NCBI GenBank assembly: GCA_020429745.1
Contig: JAGQKZ010000004.1
Location: 1 to 44,354, forward strand
DNA length: 44,354 bases
Direction of reading: 5' to 3'
Source: a candidate division WWE3 bacterium
Lineage (GTDB): Bacteria > Patescibacteriota > 4484-211 > GCA-002791395
A model generated the notes under the pieces. That model ran no database searches. It was not told the origin of the DNA and was given only the letters and a program-made list of their open reading frames with translations. A program made the position numbers and the translations under genes. Position 1 is the stretch's first letter. Every line of letters starts with the position of its first letter. Shown here in pieces: positions 26,462 through 34,050 of the stretch.

Positions 26462-27730
26462 ATGAGGGAAACGTTAAAAAACGAGACAAAATCCAAAGCA
26501 ACACAACTCCTAGCATATGTAAAAGACGCACTTAACGTCTTCTACCCACTTAGGAGAGTTTTCTCACATTCCCAAGACGAACGAGGCCCACGTGTAGTCG
26601 CCCTAATCGGCACCTACAAGACCAAGAAAGAGACGATATCGCTTGTCAATCAGCTCCTTTCCCACAATAAAGAGATCGAGGTCCTAATCGTGGATGACAG
26701 CACCCCGAAAGAAGACATGTCGTATATGAACAAGATCAAGCTGATGGCAAAGACGAAAAAACGCCTCAACACCATACGAACCCCGCAGAATAATCTCAAA
26801 GCAGGCGCACAAAACTTTGGTCTTGAACACCTAAAGAAACAGAAAGAGCGCCCCGATGTTGTAGTTACAATGGACGACGACGCAGTGATCTTTGAAGATA
26901 CGATCAGTGAGTTGATTAAAGCACTCTATGCCAACGAGAGACTCGGCGCCGTGTGTTCGTCTGTGATGGTAGAGAACAAAGACCACAACCTCCTCACAAG
27001 ACTGCAGGCACTTGAGTATCACGGTTTCAACATCGCCCGCGCTATGGACGAAGGATTTTTCAAGGGACCACTCGTTATGCACGGCATGCTCTCCGCTTAC
27101 CGCATGGACGCCTTAAACGAAGTAGAAGGCTTTCAGGAGAATCACCTTATTGAAGACTACGACATCACAGCCAGACTAAAGCAAAAAGGGTGGATTGTTG
27201 GTTTTGCGCCAAAGGCGTTAGCCTCGACAGACGTACCACCGTCGTTATCCATACTCTGGAAACAAAGAGTCCGTTGGTATTTAGGAGGACTGTTTGTAGT
27301 TAAAGACAATATCAGGAAACCGATAAATGTAATCCAAGACTTTTTTGGCCATTTCACCTTGATATCAAGTTACCTATTGATCGCCCTCTCCTATCTGTTG
27401 GGCAGATATACACAGATTAACGACACACTCGTCACATTCCTTATTGTACTCGCGCTTTTAAACTTTGTAGTACCTACAATCTTTGGGATTATTACCCTCT
27501 ACTATTATCGTCAAAGAGACATTATCGACGTTCTCATCAGGTTACTGATTATTCCGGAGTTTGTCTACGCCAACATCCTCTCACTTGTCCTGCTGGGATC
27601 CTATTTTTACTTCGTATTTTTAGGTGTTAATAGGTACTTGCAACGCAACAAAATAGGGTCTACAATTGCACAACACATTGACCGCGTGTTCCATAGTATG
27701 GGCTTTTCCCAGACGTGGGGAACACGCTAA
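26462..27730 (+). CDS. Processive membrane glycosyltransferase, family GT2
   Basis: 422 residues. The GT-A domain spans about 40-290: VVALIGTYKTKKETISLVNQ, LIVDDS, the DxD-type VVTMDDDAVIF, the acceptor/base motif LIEDYDITARL, and QRVRW (QxxRW), which marks processive beta-polysaccharide synthases such as hyaluronan, cellulose and chitin synthases. Three or four TM helices follow (about 300-390). It probably makes a beta-linked polymer and moves it across the membrane. A deacetylase three genes on would fit modification of an N-acetylhexosamine polymer, as in PNAG or chitin-type systems; this is inference. A 9-bp inverted repeat lies over the last codons. Confidence 0.88.
   Translation: MRETLKNETKSKATQLLAYVKDALNVFYPLRRVFSHSQDERGPRVVALIGTYKTKKETISLVNQLLSHNKEIEVLIVDDSTPKEDMSYMNKIKLMAKTKKRLNTIRTPQNNLKAGAQNFGLEHLKKQKERPDVVVTMDDDAVIFEDTISELIKALYANERLGAVCSSVMVENKDHNLLTRLQALEYHGFNIARAMDEGFFKGPLVMHGMLSAYRMDALNEVEGFQENHLIEDYDITARLKQKGWIVGFAPKALASTDVPPSLSILWKQRVRWYLGGLFVVKDNIRKPINVIQDFFGHFTLISSYLLIALSYLLGRYTQINDTLVTFLIVLALLNFVVPTIFGIITLYYYRQRDIIDVLIRLLIIPEFVYANILSLVLLGSYFYFVFLGVNRYLQRNKIGSTIAQHIDRVFHSMGFSQTWGTR
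27684..27727 (+). repeat. Hairpin at the end of the GT2 coding region
   Basis: GCGTGTTCC (27684-27692) and GGAACACGC (27719-27727) are perfect 9-bp arms, with a nested TGGG/CCCA stem between them. It sits a few bases before the stop codon and 27 nt before the next ATG. Without a T-tract it may be an mRNA processing or stability element rather than a terminator. Confidence 0.4.
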
Positions 27731-27754
27731 CACATAGGGGGTGACGACACAGAG

Positions 27755-27955
27755 ATGGCATCAACACCAACAACAGGAGGGACAGTACTTGGAGCTTCGA
27801 TTCTGCCCGCAACAACGGCGGCAGGTTTCGTCGCTGCAAAGCTAGGTAACGCTGCTGTAATAGCGGCCTTCATTGCACTAAACGCGGTAATTTTAGTGTG
27901 GCAGGTAGGCAGTATGTTACGTTTTGCGGTAAACAAGCGAAGAGGCGTAGCCTAA
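27755..27955 (+). CDS. 66-residue membrane protein resembling a free-standing sortase sorting signal
   Basis: 66 residues. An N-terminal Ser/Thr/Gly-rich stretch (MASTPTTGGTVLGAS) is followed by LPATT at 17-21, a long hydrophobic segment (about 22-55, one Lys inside), and a basic tail (RFAVNKRRGVA). The order motif-hydrophobic-basic is that of a sortase cell-wall sorting signal, although the motif ends in Thr rather than Gly. No signal peptide and no other domain are present. The next gene, 25 nt on, is a sortase. A good GGGGGTG Shine-Dalgarno, as in tuf, lies 11 nt before the ATG, so this is a real gene. It could be a sortase substrate or tether, a small membrane partner of the glycosyltransferase, or an unrelated membrane peptide. 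Confidence 0.65.
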   Translation: MASTPTTGGTVLGASILPATTAAGFVAAKLGNAAVIAAFIALNAVILVWQVGSMLRFAVNKRRGVA

Positions 27956-27980
27956 ATCACACCTCGACTATTATTAAACC

Positions 27981-28640
27981 ATGATAAACAGGAAACCATT
28001 TACATATTTAGTTTTGTTTGTAATCACAGTCTTCGCTGTGTATAGCCTCGTGTCGTCTGGCGCAAATATAATCTCATTAACAAGAGAGGTTGCTGAGGTT
28101 GAAGCGGTCAATAACACCAACCAAACGACGCCTATTCCAACGCCAACAACCGCTGCAGAGCCGACCTTAAAACTCGAGTCGGTTACCGTGGTGAACGAGG
28201 ACGGCAATGTCTTCCTCCCTGAGTCTGAAGGTATAATACCCGATAAGTTAACCGTCCCGTCGCTTGATCTTATACTGCCTGTTCGTTATGTGCCTCTTGT
28301 TGATGGCACCTGGGAGGTCAATCCCGCGGCGGCAAACTACGCAGAAGGTACAAACCTCATCAACTCTGAGTCGGGTAACGTTGGTTTATTCGGCCATGAC
28401 CGCGACAACGCCTTCCGTAGTATAAAAGATTTAAAGGTCGGAGATAGCGTTATCTTGACCGCTAACCAGTATACGGTATACTACGAGGTAACGGACTCGT
28501 TCGACACCATTCCGGAAGACCTAAACGTCTTCGCACCTACCGACAAACCCACCGTTACATTGTTGACCTGTTCGGGTACACTATCTGAACGAAGATACGT
28601 AGTCGTCGCGGAACTGACAAAGATCGAATTAACTAAATAA
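27981..28640 (+). CDS. Sortase (cysteine transpeptidase)
   Basis: 219 residues. Signal anchor at about 8-26, Thr/Pro spacer, then the sortase barrel from about 85. Catalytic residues: H139 in GLFGHDRDNAF, C197 in TLLTCSG, and R204/R205 in SERRYVV. TLxTC with a nearby Arg is the hallmark of the family. Sortases cut a substrate's C-terminal signal and join the protein to a cell-wall or pilin nucleophile on the outer face of the membrane. The class cannot be assigned securely. Candidate substrate: the preceding 66-residue protein; none of the other large exported proteins here ends in a sorting signal. It lies 25 nt after the 66-residue gene and 6 nt before the deacetylase gene. Confidence 0.88.
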   Translation: MINRKPFTYLVLFVITVFAVYSLVSSGANIISLTREVAEVEAVNNTNQTTPIPTPTTAAEPTLKLESVTVVNEDGNVFLPESEGIIPDKLTVPSLDLILPVRYVPLVDGTWEVNPAAANYAEGTNLINSESGNVGLFGHDRDNAFRSIKDLKVGDSVILTANQYTVYYEVTDSFDTIPEDLNVFAPTDKPTVTLLTCSGTLSERRYVVVAELTKIELTK

Positions 28641-28646
28641 TTAAAG

Positions 28647-30488
28647 ATGAATAAAAAATTACTTGCAACAACTATTGCGCTTTTAGTCCTTGTACCGGTA
28701 GCGTGTTCAAGTGCATTCGCCAATACAGTGGCCTACACACCGGTAGCAACGCCACAAGTTTCTATTACCTTTGATGATGGATATCTCGACACCCTAACAA
28801 ATGCAGCGCCTATTCTTGCCTCACAGAACATAACCGGCACACTCTACGTCACCACCGGCTACATAGGTCAGCCTGGTTACATGACCTGGGACCAGGTACA
28901 CGAGCTTGTAAACGACTACGGCTGGGAGATCGGTTCACACTCAAAAACACATCCTGACTTCGAAACAGTAACCGCAGAGGTTTTGCACGACGAGGTGGTA
29001 GGGGCACTGGATATACTTCAGTCACAGGGCTTTTCGGTTAAGTCGTTTGCGACTCCGTTTGGATCGTACGACAACAACGCTTTGACGGAGATTCGTAGGT
29101 ACTACCCGGCACACCGCACGTTTTGGGATCGTGACGAGTTAAACGCATTCCCCTACAACTCAACGTTGTTGATGGTGCAATCGATCGAGCAGACAACCAC
29201 GGTCGCCGATGTCGCGGGATGGATCGATCAGGCACAGAGTGAAGGAAAATGGCTTATTCTGGTGGTTCACGAGGTTTTACCCGAGCTCGTAGCTAACGAT
29301 GAGTACGTTATAACTACTGACACGCTGCAAAGCGTAGTCGACTATATCGCAAGCAGTGGGATAGGGACGACAACGGTTGGCGAGGTTTACGCAAACACAA
29401 CTCCTGAGCTTTTAACTGACGGCGACTTCACGGGCGATCCATTTACACAAGGCTGGTCAAGGGATGACGCCGGTCTAGTCGTTCACGACGCAACATCGTT
29501 CGGTAGCTACCCTGATCCCGTACATTCAGTCGCGTTCACCGGTTCGACGACGAACGCATTACACCTCTTCTCGCCACGCATTGAGGTAGATAGTGCTACG
29601 CGTTACTCTTTGACCGCTTTTGTAAACACCGACTACCTGTCTGCCGGTGAGTTCGGATTTTACCTTGACGAATACGACACAAACGGCAACTGGACCTCAG
29701 GACAATGGATCGGCTATGTTCCGTTAAACACCGTAACCGACTTCGATTTCGTCTACACACCTTCAAGCGCTTCTGTTGCAACCGTATCGATCCAGAACTA
29801 CCTAACAGCAGGTGCGCGCGGCACTGCTTACGTTGACGGCATCTCAATGCGTGACCTTAACGCTACCTCAGCTACTCCGACACCAACCCCAACTATAGAA
29901 CCAACACCGACGTTGGAACCGACACCTTCGATTAGCATAACACCAAGCCCGACACCAACCCCCACGCCAACGCTTGAGCCAACAGCAACTCCAACACCGA
30001 CAACGGTCCCTCCCACCCCAACGCCTACACCAGCTCCCGTGAATCTACTCACAAATGGTGACTTTGAGACTTCGGACGGTAACGGTTGGTTCGCAAACTG
30101 GACACGCAACAGCAACACACTCGTCGTAGCGGGAACGAATCCGATAAATAGCACACAAGCAGCTAAATTTGAAGCGGGATCTCCTACGCACCATCTGTTC
30201 AGCGAATCTTTAAACGTAAACTCTGCTAACTCATACGTCTGGAGGAGCTTATTGTCGGCACCGAGTCTTAGTGGCGAGTTTGGTTTTTATATTGACGAAT
30301 ACGATGCAGACGGTAACTGGATCTCCGGACAGTGGAAAGGTGCACTCTACTCCGCCTTCCAAGGGAACGCAAGCATCGCTTACACACCGAGCTCGGCTAA
30401 TGTAGTCCGCGCCAGTTTGCAGTACTATTATCTTGGAGGTAACACCGGCGAGGTTTTCGTAGACAACGTTTCCGTCATCGCAAACTAA
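28647..30488 (+). CDS. Secreted polysaccharide deacetylase with two carbohydrate-binding-like repeats
   Basis: 613 residues. Signal peptide about 1-26 (likely cut after AFA). NodB-homology domain about 36-245: TFDD at 41-44 (catalytic D43 and metal D44), HSKTH with H98 and H102, ATPFGSYD (motif 3) and VVHE with H208. The domain removes N-acetyl groups from chitin-, PNAG- or peptidoglycan-type glycans. Two homologous domains of about 150 residues follow (about 254-405 and 463-613), each ending in a segment like YVDGISM or FVDNVSV and containing [22 protein letters not shown]. They look like CBM4_9-type modules joined by a long Thr-Pro linker. It begins 6 nt after the sortase stop and probably shares its transcript. 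It may modify the polymer made by the upstream GT2 enzyme. Confidence 0.87.
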   Translation: MNKKLLATTIALLVLVPVACSSAFANTVAYTPVATPQVSITFDDGYLDTLTNAAPILASQNITGTLYVTTGYIGQPGYMTWDQVHELVNDYGWEIGSHSKTHPDFETVTAEVLHDEVVGALDILQSQGFSVKSFATPFGSYDNNALTEIRRYYPAHRTFWDRDELNAFPYNSTLLMVQSIEQTTTVADVAGWIDQAQSEGKWLILVVHEVLPELVANDEYVITTDTLQSVVDYIASSGIGTTTVGEVYANTTPELLTDGDFTGDPFTQGWSRDDAGLVVHDATSFGSYPDPVHSVAFTGSTTNALHLFSPRIEVDSATRYSLTAFVNTDYLSAGEFGFYLDEYDTNGNWTSGQWIGYVPLNTVTDFDFVYTPSSASVATVSIQNYLTAGARGTAYVDGISMRDLNATSATPTPTPTIEPTPTLEPTPSISITPSPTPTPTPTLEPTATPTPTTVPPTPTPTPAPVNLLTNGDFETSDGNGWFANWTRNSNTLVVAGTNPINSTQAAKFEAGSPTHHLFSESLNVNSANSYVWRSLLSAPSLSGEFGFYIDEYDADGNWISGQWKGALYSAFQGNASIAYTPSSANVVRASLQYYYLGGNTGEVFVDNVSVIAN

Positions 30489-30501
30489 GCCTAAAAGATA
30501 C

Positions 30502-31653
30502 TTGAAAACTGCTGACAAATCCACAAAACTGCTTGTTTACGTTACCGTTGCAACCTGCGCCTTGATGGCGTTGACTATTACGATTTTAATCGTCTATAAA
30601 ATCCTCCACGACAGGCAGGCCGACGATAGTGTTCCGAATCCAACACCAACGATTGTTGTGACAGTCACGCCAACGCTTGAGCCATCTCCAACAAATACAC
30701 CAACACCGCAAGCACAACCAACAACGCTATTACAAGCACCAACCACAACTCCAACACCGACGCCCATGCCACAACAAGGCCTAAAGATGATGAAGGACGT
30801 CGGGGAGGCGTACATGGATCACTTTGGGCTAACCGAAGCTGATTTTCAAAATCTCGTTGATCACGATATCGACTTAATTGAAGGTAACTTCGACATCTGT
30901 GCCTACGACGAGGACGTTGAATACTTCCTAGACATGAGTCAAAAATATGGAATTAAGGTTGTTATGAATGCCGGTTCTGGTGAGGCAGAATGGGGTTACG
31001 AGTGTGACGTTAACTGGCCTAAAGACCAAAAGCCGGTCTGGCTGAAAGCCAAGGTACAAGCTTGGGTGAATAAATGGAAATCTTATCCTGCCGTCTATGC
31101 ATGGGATACATCTAACGAGGCGGGTCTTAATTTCCCCAACTCTAATGGTGGCAAGAACACATCAATGTATTTAACGCTCGACCAACTCAAAACAGCCTAC
31201 GCTGATGTTAAGGCGGCAGATCCAAATCACCCGGTGATGATTCGTATGATAGGTTGGGTATTTTACGAGAACGATGGCGACTACTTTAGCTATTCGAAGG
31301 GAAATCCCTACGCGGTGGGTGTTGCAGATATAGTTATGATCAACGCCTACAGTAATGTCGATGATTATTATCCAGATTTTGTCCCCACGGTCCTGCAAAA
31401 AGCGCACGATGCTATTACAGCAATAACCCCAAACGTGAAATTCATCGTCGCCCTCGGAGCGTGGCAGGACACAGATATCTTTGTCAAACCACCCGCGAGT
31501 CATTTACAGATGGATATTTCCGCTGCAGAAAAAACGTTACCTAATGCGCTTGCGATTGGATTCTTCAAATATGGCGCCGAGAACAGCGAGTGGTACATGC
31601 CGGACGCTACGATCGGAGCACCGGATTTATACAACGTAATTAAGAATTACTGA
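30502..31653 (+). CDS. Anchored glycosidase-like TIM-barrel protein, probable missing nucleophile
   Basis: 383 residues from a TTG start, 13 nt after the deacetylase stop and with no clear Shine-Dalgarno; an ATG 21 codons later is an alternative. TM anchor about 9-33, then a Thr-Pro linker (45-90), then a TIM-barrel-like domain. AVYAWDTSNEAG carries E206 where GH5-type enzymes have the acid/base. The expected nucleophile strand reads KFIVALGAWQD and lacks Glu. It is therefore either a non-catalytic glycan-binding barrel or a family whose second acid lies elsewhere. Membership in the same transcription unit as the sortase and deacetylase suggests a surface-glycan role. The gene converges on alaS across a shared hairpin. 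Confidence 0.7.
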   Translation: MKTADKSTKLLVYVTVATCALMALTITILIVYKILHDRQADDSVPNPTPTIVVTVTPTLEPSPTNTPTPQAQPTTLLQAPTTTPTPTPMPQQGLKMMKDVGEAYMDHFGLTEADFQNLVDHDIDLIEGNFDICAYDEDVEYFLDMSQKYGIKVVMNAGSGEAEWGYECDVNWPKDQKPVWLKAKVQAWVNKWKSYPAVYAWDTSNEAGLNFPNSNGGKNTSMYLTLDQLKTAYADVKAADPNHPVMIRMIGWVFYENDGDYFSYSKGNPYAVGVADIVMINAYSNVDDYYPDFVPTVLQKAHDAITAITPNVKFIVALGAWQDTDIFVKPPASHLQMDISAAEKTLPNALAIGFFKYGAENSEWYMPDATIGAPDLYNVIKNY

Positions 31654-31655
31654 TT

Positions 31656-31680
31656 AAATAGAACGTGTATCGTTTTATTT
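31656..31680. terminator. Bidirectional terminator hairpin between the glycosidase-like gene and alaS
   Basis: Ten-pair stem AAATAGAACG / CGTTTTATTT with one G-T wobble and a 5-nt loop. A T-rich 3' arm is present on both strands, as expected for convergent genes. The alaS stop codon is inside the stem. Confidence 0.6.
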
Positions 31681-33507
31681 CGTACGAGCATAGATGCGCC
31701 GGACACCTTTGCCTACTGATTCTTGTTTGTAGATCTCCACATTGCCGATCTCAGATGTGTTTTCAACGTGAGGACCACCACAGAACTCCTTGCTCACAGC
31801 AGACTCCAATGAGCCACCGATAAAGTAGACTTTGACCTGGTCTCCGTACTTTTCGCCGAAAGCATGAATGGCACCGGTCTTTTCCGCCTCGTCTTTCGGA
31901 AGCATGACAAATGATACTGGCAAGGCCGCGTTAATTTTTTCGTTAACTAACTTTTCGACTTCGTGGACCTGTTCGTCCGATAACTTTTCCGGAAAATTGA
32001 AATCAAAGCGCAATCGTTCTCCGGTGATGTTACTTCCTCTTTGAATCACATCAGAACCTAGCACCTCGCGTAAAGCCCAGTGCAAAAGGTGAGTAGCGGT
32101 ATGGTACTTAACCACCTGACCAGAATGATCAGCAAGACCGCCTTTAAACTTCTGCTCTGCCCCGGCACGTGACTGAGATTGATGACCAGCAAAAAGATCC
32201 GCATATGTTTTCTCGAAAACCTTGAGATCAACATTAAAACCGCGGTCATGTGCATCGTCAACGATCATCTCCGGCGGGTAGCCTAGTGACTGATATAGGT
32301 CGAACGCTGTTTCGGCTAACCTTTCGACCGAGCCATCGAAATCGACCAAACGTTTCTCTACTTCACGCACGCCGCGGGTCAAAGTTTTACTAAACTTCTT
32401 CTCTTCGTTGTTAAAGACGTCTCTGATGCTCGGTACCATGCTTGGAAGTTCTGGATAAATCCATGCGATCATATTCGCGGTTACATCGACAAGATTTGAT
32501 GTAACGCCTTCCTGAATATTTAAGTTGCGCGCATAACGAATCATCCTGCGCAACAAACGACGTAACACGTAACCTTGGTCTTTGTTTGAAGGCGCAACCT
32601 CGTCCATCGCTAAAAGCACGCAACCACGAACATGATCGGCCAGTATTCGCATCGCAACCTTAACTTCAATTGAATCGTTGTAGCCGTAACCTGACAGCTT
32701 TTGTAGTTCCTCGATTATTGGCCAAAAACTGTCGGTTTCAAATATGTCATTCTTTTTCTGCACAACCATTGCAATGCGTTCTAATCCGCCCCCAAAGTCA
32801 ACATTCTTTTGAGGCAGTTCTTCCCATCCGTCTTTTGTTTTACGATACTGCATAAAAACGGAGTTACCGATCTCGATAAACTCATCCTCGTTATCTTCAG
32901 GGTTTTGCCCAATTCCATTATTGTCACTACCGATGTAGTAGAAAACCTCACTATCTGGCCCACCCAACTCACCAACCGCATCGCCTCGCTTCCACCAGTT
33001 ACCTTCGTAAGCAAAGATTCTCTCGTTTTCCTTACCTTGTTTTACACCATATTTGTCAAAGATCTCATTCAAGAGAATGATTGACTCCTCATCGCGTGGA
33101 GCATATTGATCACCAATAAATACGGTTCCGTACATACGGTTAATATCGATGCCGAGCTTTTCAACCATAAACTCCCAAAGCCAAGGTAACTGATCCCCTT
33201 TGAAATAGTCACCTAGGCTCCAGTTGCCAATCATGTGAAAGCAAGTAGTATGGCGATTGTCGCCGATCTCGTCAATATCTTCAAAACGAATTGCTCTCTG
33301 AAAGTTAACTAACCTTTTACCGAGTGGATGAGGTTCGCCAGAAAGATATGGAACCAGCGGGAACATCCCTGAGTTGGTGAATAACAAGGTGGAGTCACCG
33401 GAAGGGACTAGAGATACGTTGGGAGTTAGAGCGTGCCCCCGCTCTTTATAAAATTCTAGATAAGCGGTCAAGATCTCCTGCGTCGTCATAGAATGACTTG
33501 CTGTCAT
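31675..33507 (-). CDS. alaS: Alanyl-tRNA synthetase, short form without C-Ala domain
   Basis: 610 residues; the E. coli enzyme has 876. The class II aminoacylation core is intact (YLEFYKERGH, LFTNSGMFPL, GNWSLGDYFK, FGGGLERIAM). The editing domain is present with HTATHLLH and CGGPHVENTSEIG, four metal-binding positions in all. The sequence ends soon after, so the coiled-coil and C-Ala domain that help bind tRNA in most bacteria are missing. The start MTASHS at 33507 is supported by an extended TATAAT box 6 nt upstream; a second Met lies six residues further. It stands alone between uS10 and a convergent gene. Charging of tRNA-Ala is expected. Confidence 0.93.
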   Translation of the reverse strand: MTASHSMTTQEILTAYLEFYKERGHALTPNVSLVPSGDSTLLFTNSGMFPLVPYLSGEPHPLGKRLVNFQRAIRFEDIDEIGDNRHTTCFHMIGNWSLGDYFKGDQLPWLWEFMVEKLGIDINRMYGTVFIGDQYAPRDEESIILLNEIFDKYGVKQGKENERIFAYEGNWWKRGDAVGELGGPDSEVFYYIGSDNNGIGQNPEDNEDEFIEIGNSVFMQYRKTKDGWEELPQKNVDFGGGLERIAMVVQKKNDIFETDSFWPIIEELQKLSGYGYNDSIEVKVAMRILADHVRGCVLLAMDEVAPSNKDQGYVLRRLLRRMIRYARNLNIQEGVTSNLVDVTANMIAWIYPELPSMVPSIRDVFNNEEKKFSKTLTRGVREVEKRLVDFDGSVERLAETAFDLYQSLGYPPEMIVDDAHDRGFNVDLKVFEKTYADLFAGHQSQSRAGAEQKFKGGLADHSGQVVKYHTATHLLHWALREVLGSDVIQRGSNITGERLRFDFNFPEKLSDEQVHEVEKLVNEKINAALPVSFVMLPKDEAEKTGAIHAFGEKYGDQVKVYFIGGSLESAVSKEFCGGPHVENTSEIGNVEIYKQESVGKGVRRIYARTK

Positions 33508-33513
33508 TGTACG

Positions 33514-33522
33514 ATTATATCA
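33514..33522 (-). promoter_or_regulatory. Extended -10 promoter of alaS
   Basis: TGA-TATAAT on the minus strand ends 6 nt before the ATG at 33507. No strong -35. This predicts a leaderless alaS mRNA. Confidence 0.6.
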
Positions 33523-33552
33523 AGGTTGACCTAAAGAAAAACCACATGAAGA

Positions 33553-33864
33553 CTACATCTTAATTTCGATCGAGACACCGGCGGGAAGATCAAGATTCGA
33601 CAACGAATCCAAGGTTTTAGGTGTAGGATCTACAATGTCTATAAGACGCTTGTGGGTGCGCTGTTCAAAGGTCTCCTGGCTCGTTTTGTCGATGTGAGGG
33701 CCTCTAAGCACCGTGAAACGCTCTATACGGGTTGGCAAAGGCACAGGACCAACCACCTCACCGCCTGATTGCAGCACTGCATCAAGGATCTCCTCGGCCG
33801 CTTGGTCGAGGACCTTGTAGTCGTAAGACTTTAATCTGACTCGTATTCGCATTCCTGTTGCCAT
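33553..33864 (-). CDS. rpsJ: 30S ribosomal protein uS10
   Basis: 103 residues. [42 protein letters not shown] and the [14 protein letters not shown] loop (near residues 68-81) are diagnostic. uS10 is a head protein of the 30S subunit and, as NusE, joins transcription antitermination complexes. It is the last gene of the str-type block here and is followed by alaS rather than by uL3, so the usual S10 operon is interrupted after its first gene. There is no good Shine-Dalgarno near the ATG; a GGAGGT lies 34 nt upstream inside a hairpin. Confidence 0.96.
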   Translation of the reverse strand: MATGMRIRVRLKSYDYKVLDQAAEEILDAVLQSGGEVVGPVPLPTRIERFTVLRGPHIDKTSQETFEQRTHKRLIDIVDPTPKTLDSLSNLDLPAGVSIEIKM

Positions 33865-33897
33865 CTTTTTAAACTACTAACTAACAGTTAGTTACTA

Positions 33898-33912
33898 ACC
33901 TCCGCTGGAGGT
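33898..33912 (-). promoter_or_regulatory. Hairpin in the rpsJ leader that pairs a GGAGGT sequence
   Basis: ACCTCC-GCT-GGAGGT: a 6-bp perfect stem with a 3-nt loop. A second tight inverted repeat (TAACTAA/TTAGTTA) lies just downstream, before the rpsJ ATG. Part of a row of hairpins in the tuf-rpsJ gap; a leader control or processing role is possible. Confidence 0.4.
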
Positions 33913-33970
33913 CTCCCGATTTTACCATTTTTAAAGGCAAATCAGAAGACCATCCATCAAAGGCTATGAA

Positions 33971-33987
33971 TTTGGTTTTAGACCAAA
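33971..33987 (-). repeat. Small inverted repeat in the tuf-rpsJ gap
   Basis: TTTGGT-TTTAG-ACCAAA, a 6-bp perfect stem with a 5-nt loop, downstream of the two larger tuf hairpins. Confidence 0.4.
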
Positions 33988-33999
33988 CCTTTGACCTGT

Positions 34000-34026
34000 T
34001 GAGTTTCGATCATTATTCGAAACTCA
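34000..34026 (-). repeat. Ten-bp perfect hairpin downstream of tuf
   Basis: TGAGTTTCGA and TCGAAACTCA (plus strand) with a 7-nt loop. It directly follows the terminator-like hairpin at the tuf stop codon. No T-tract, so an mRNA 3'-end stabiliser or processing site is as likely as a terminator. Confidence 0.55.
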
Positions 34027-34028
34027 TG

Positions 34029-34050
34029 AAATAACCCTTTCGGGTTATTT
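34029..34050 (-). terminator. Hairpin containing the tuf stop codon, GAAA tetraloop
   Basis: On the minus strand AAATAACCC-GAAA-GGGTTATTT: a 9-bp perfect stem closed by a GNRA-type tetraloop. The TAA stop of tuf lies in the left arm. The right arm ends TTATTT, giving weak terminator character; it may limit read-through from tuf into rpsJ. Confidence 0.55.

Noticed and set aside
29870-30040. Repetitive Thr-Pro coding DNA that could be taken for a tandem repeat or CRISPR-like array
   Set aside because: It is a protein linker (PTPTP type) in the deacetylase, with similar linkers in at least five other genes; repeat units are irregular and have no spacers.
25779-31653. Plus-strand locus as a recent mobile island
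   Set aside because: No integrase, transposase, direct repeats or tRNA border was found; orientation change alone is not evidence of transfer.
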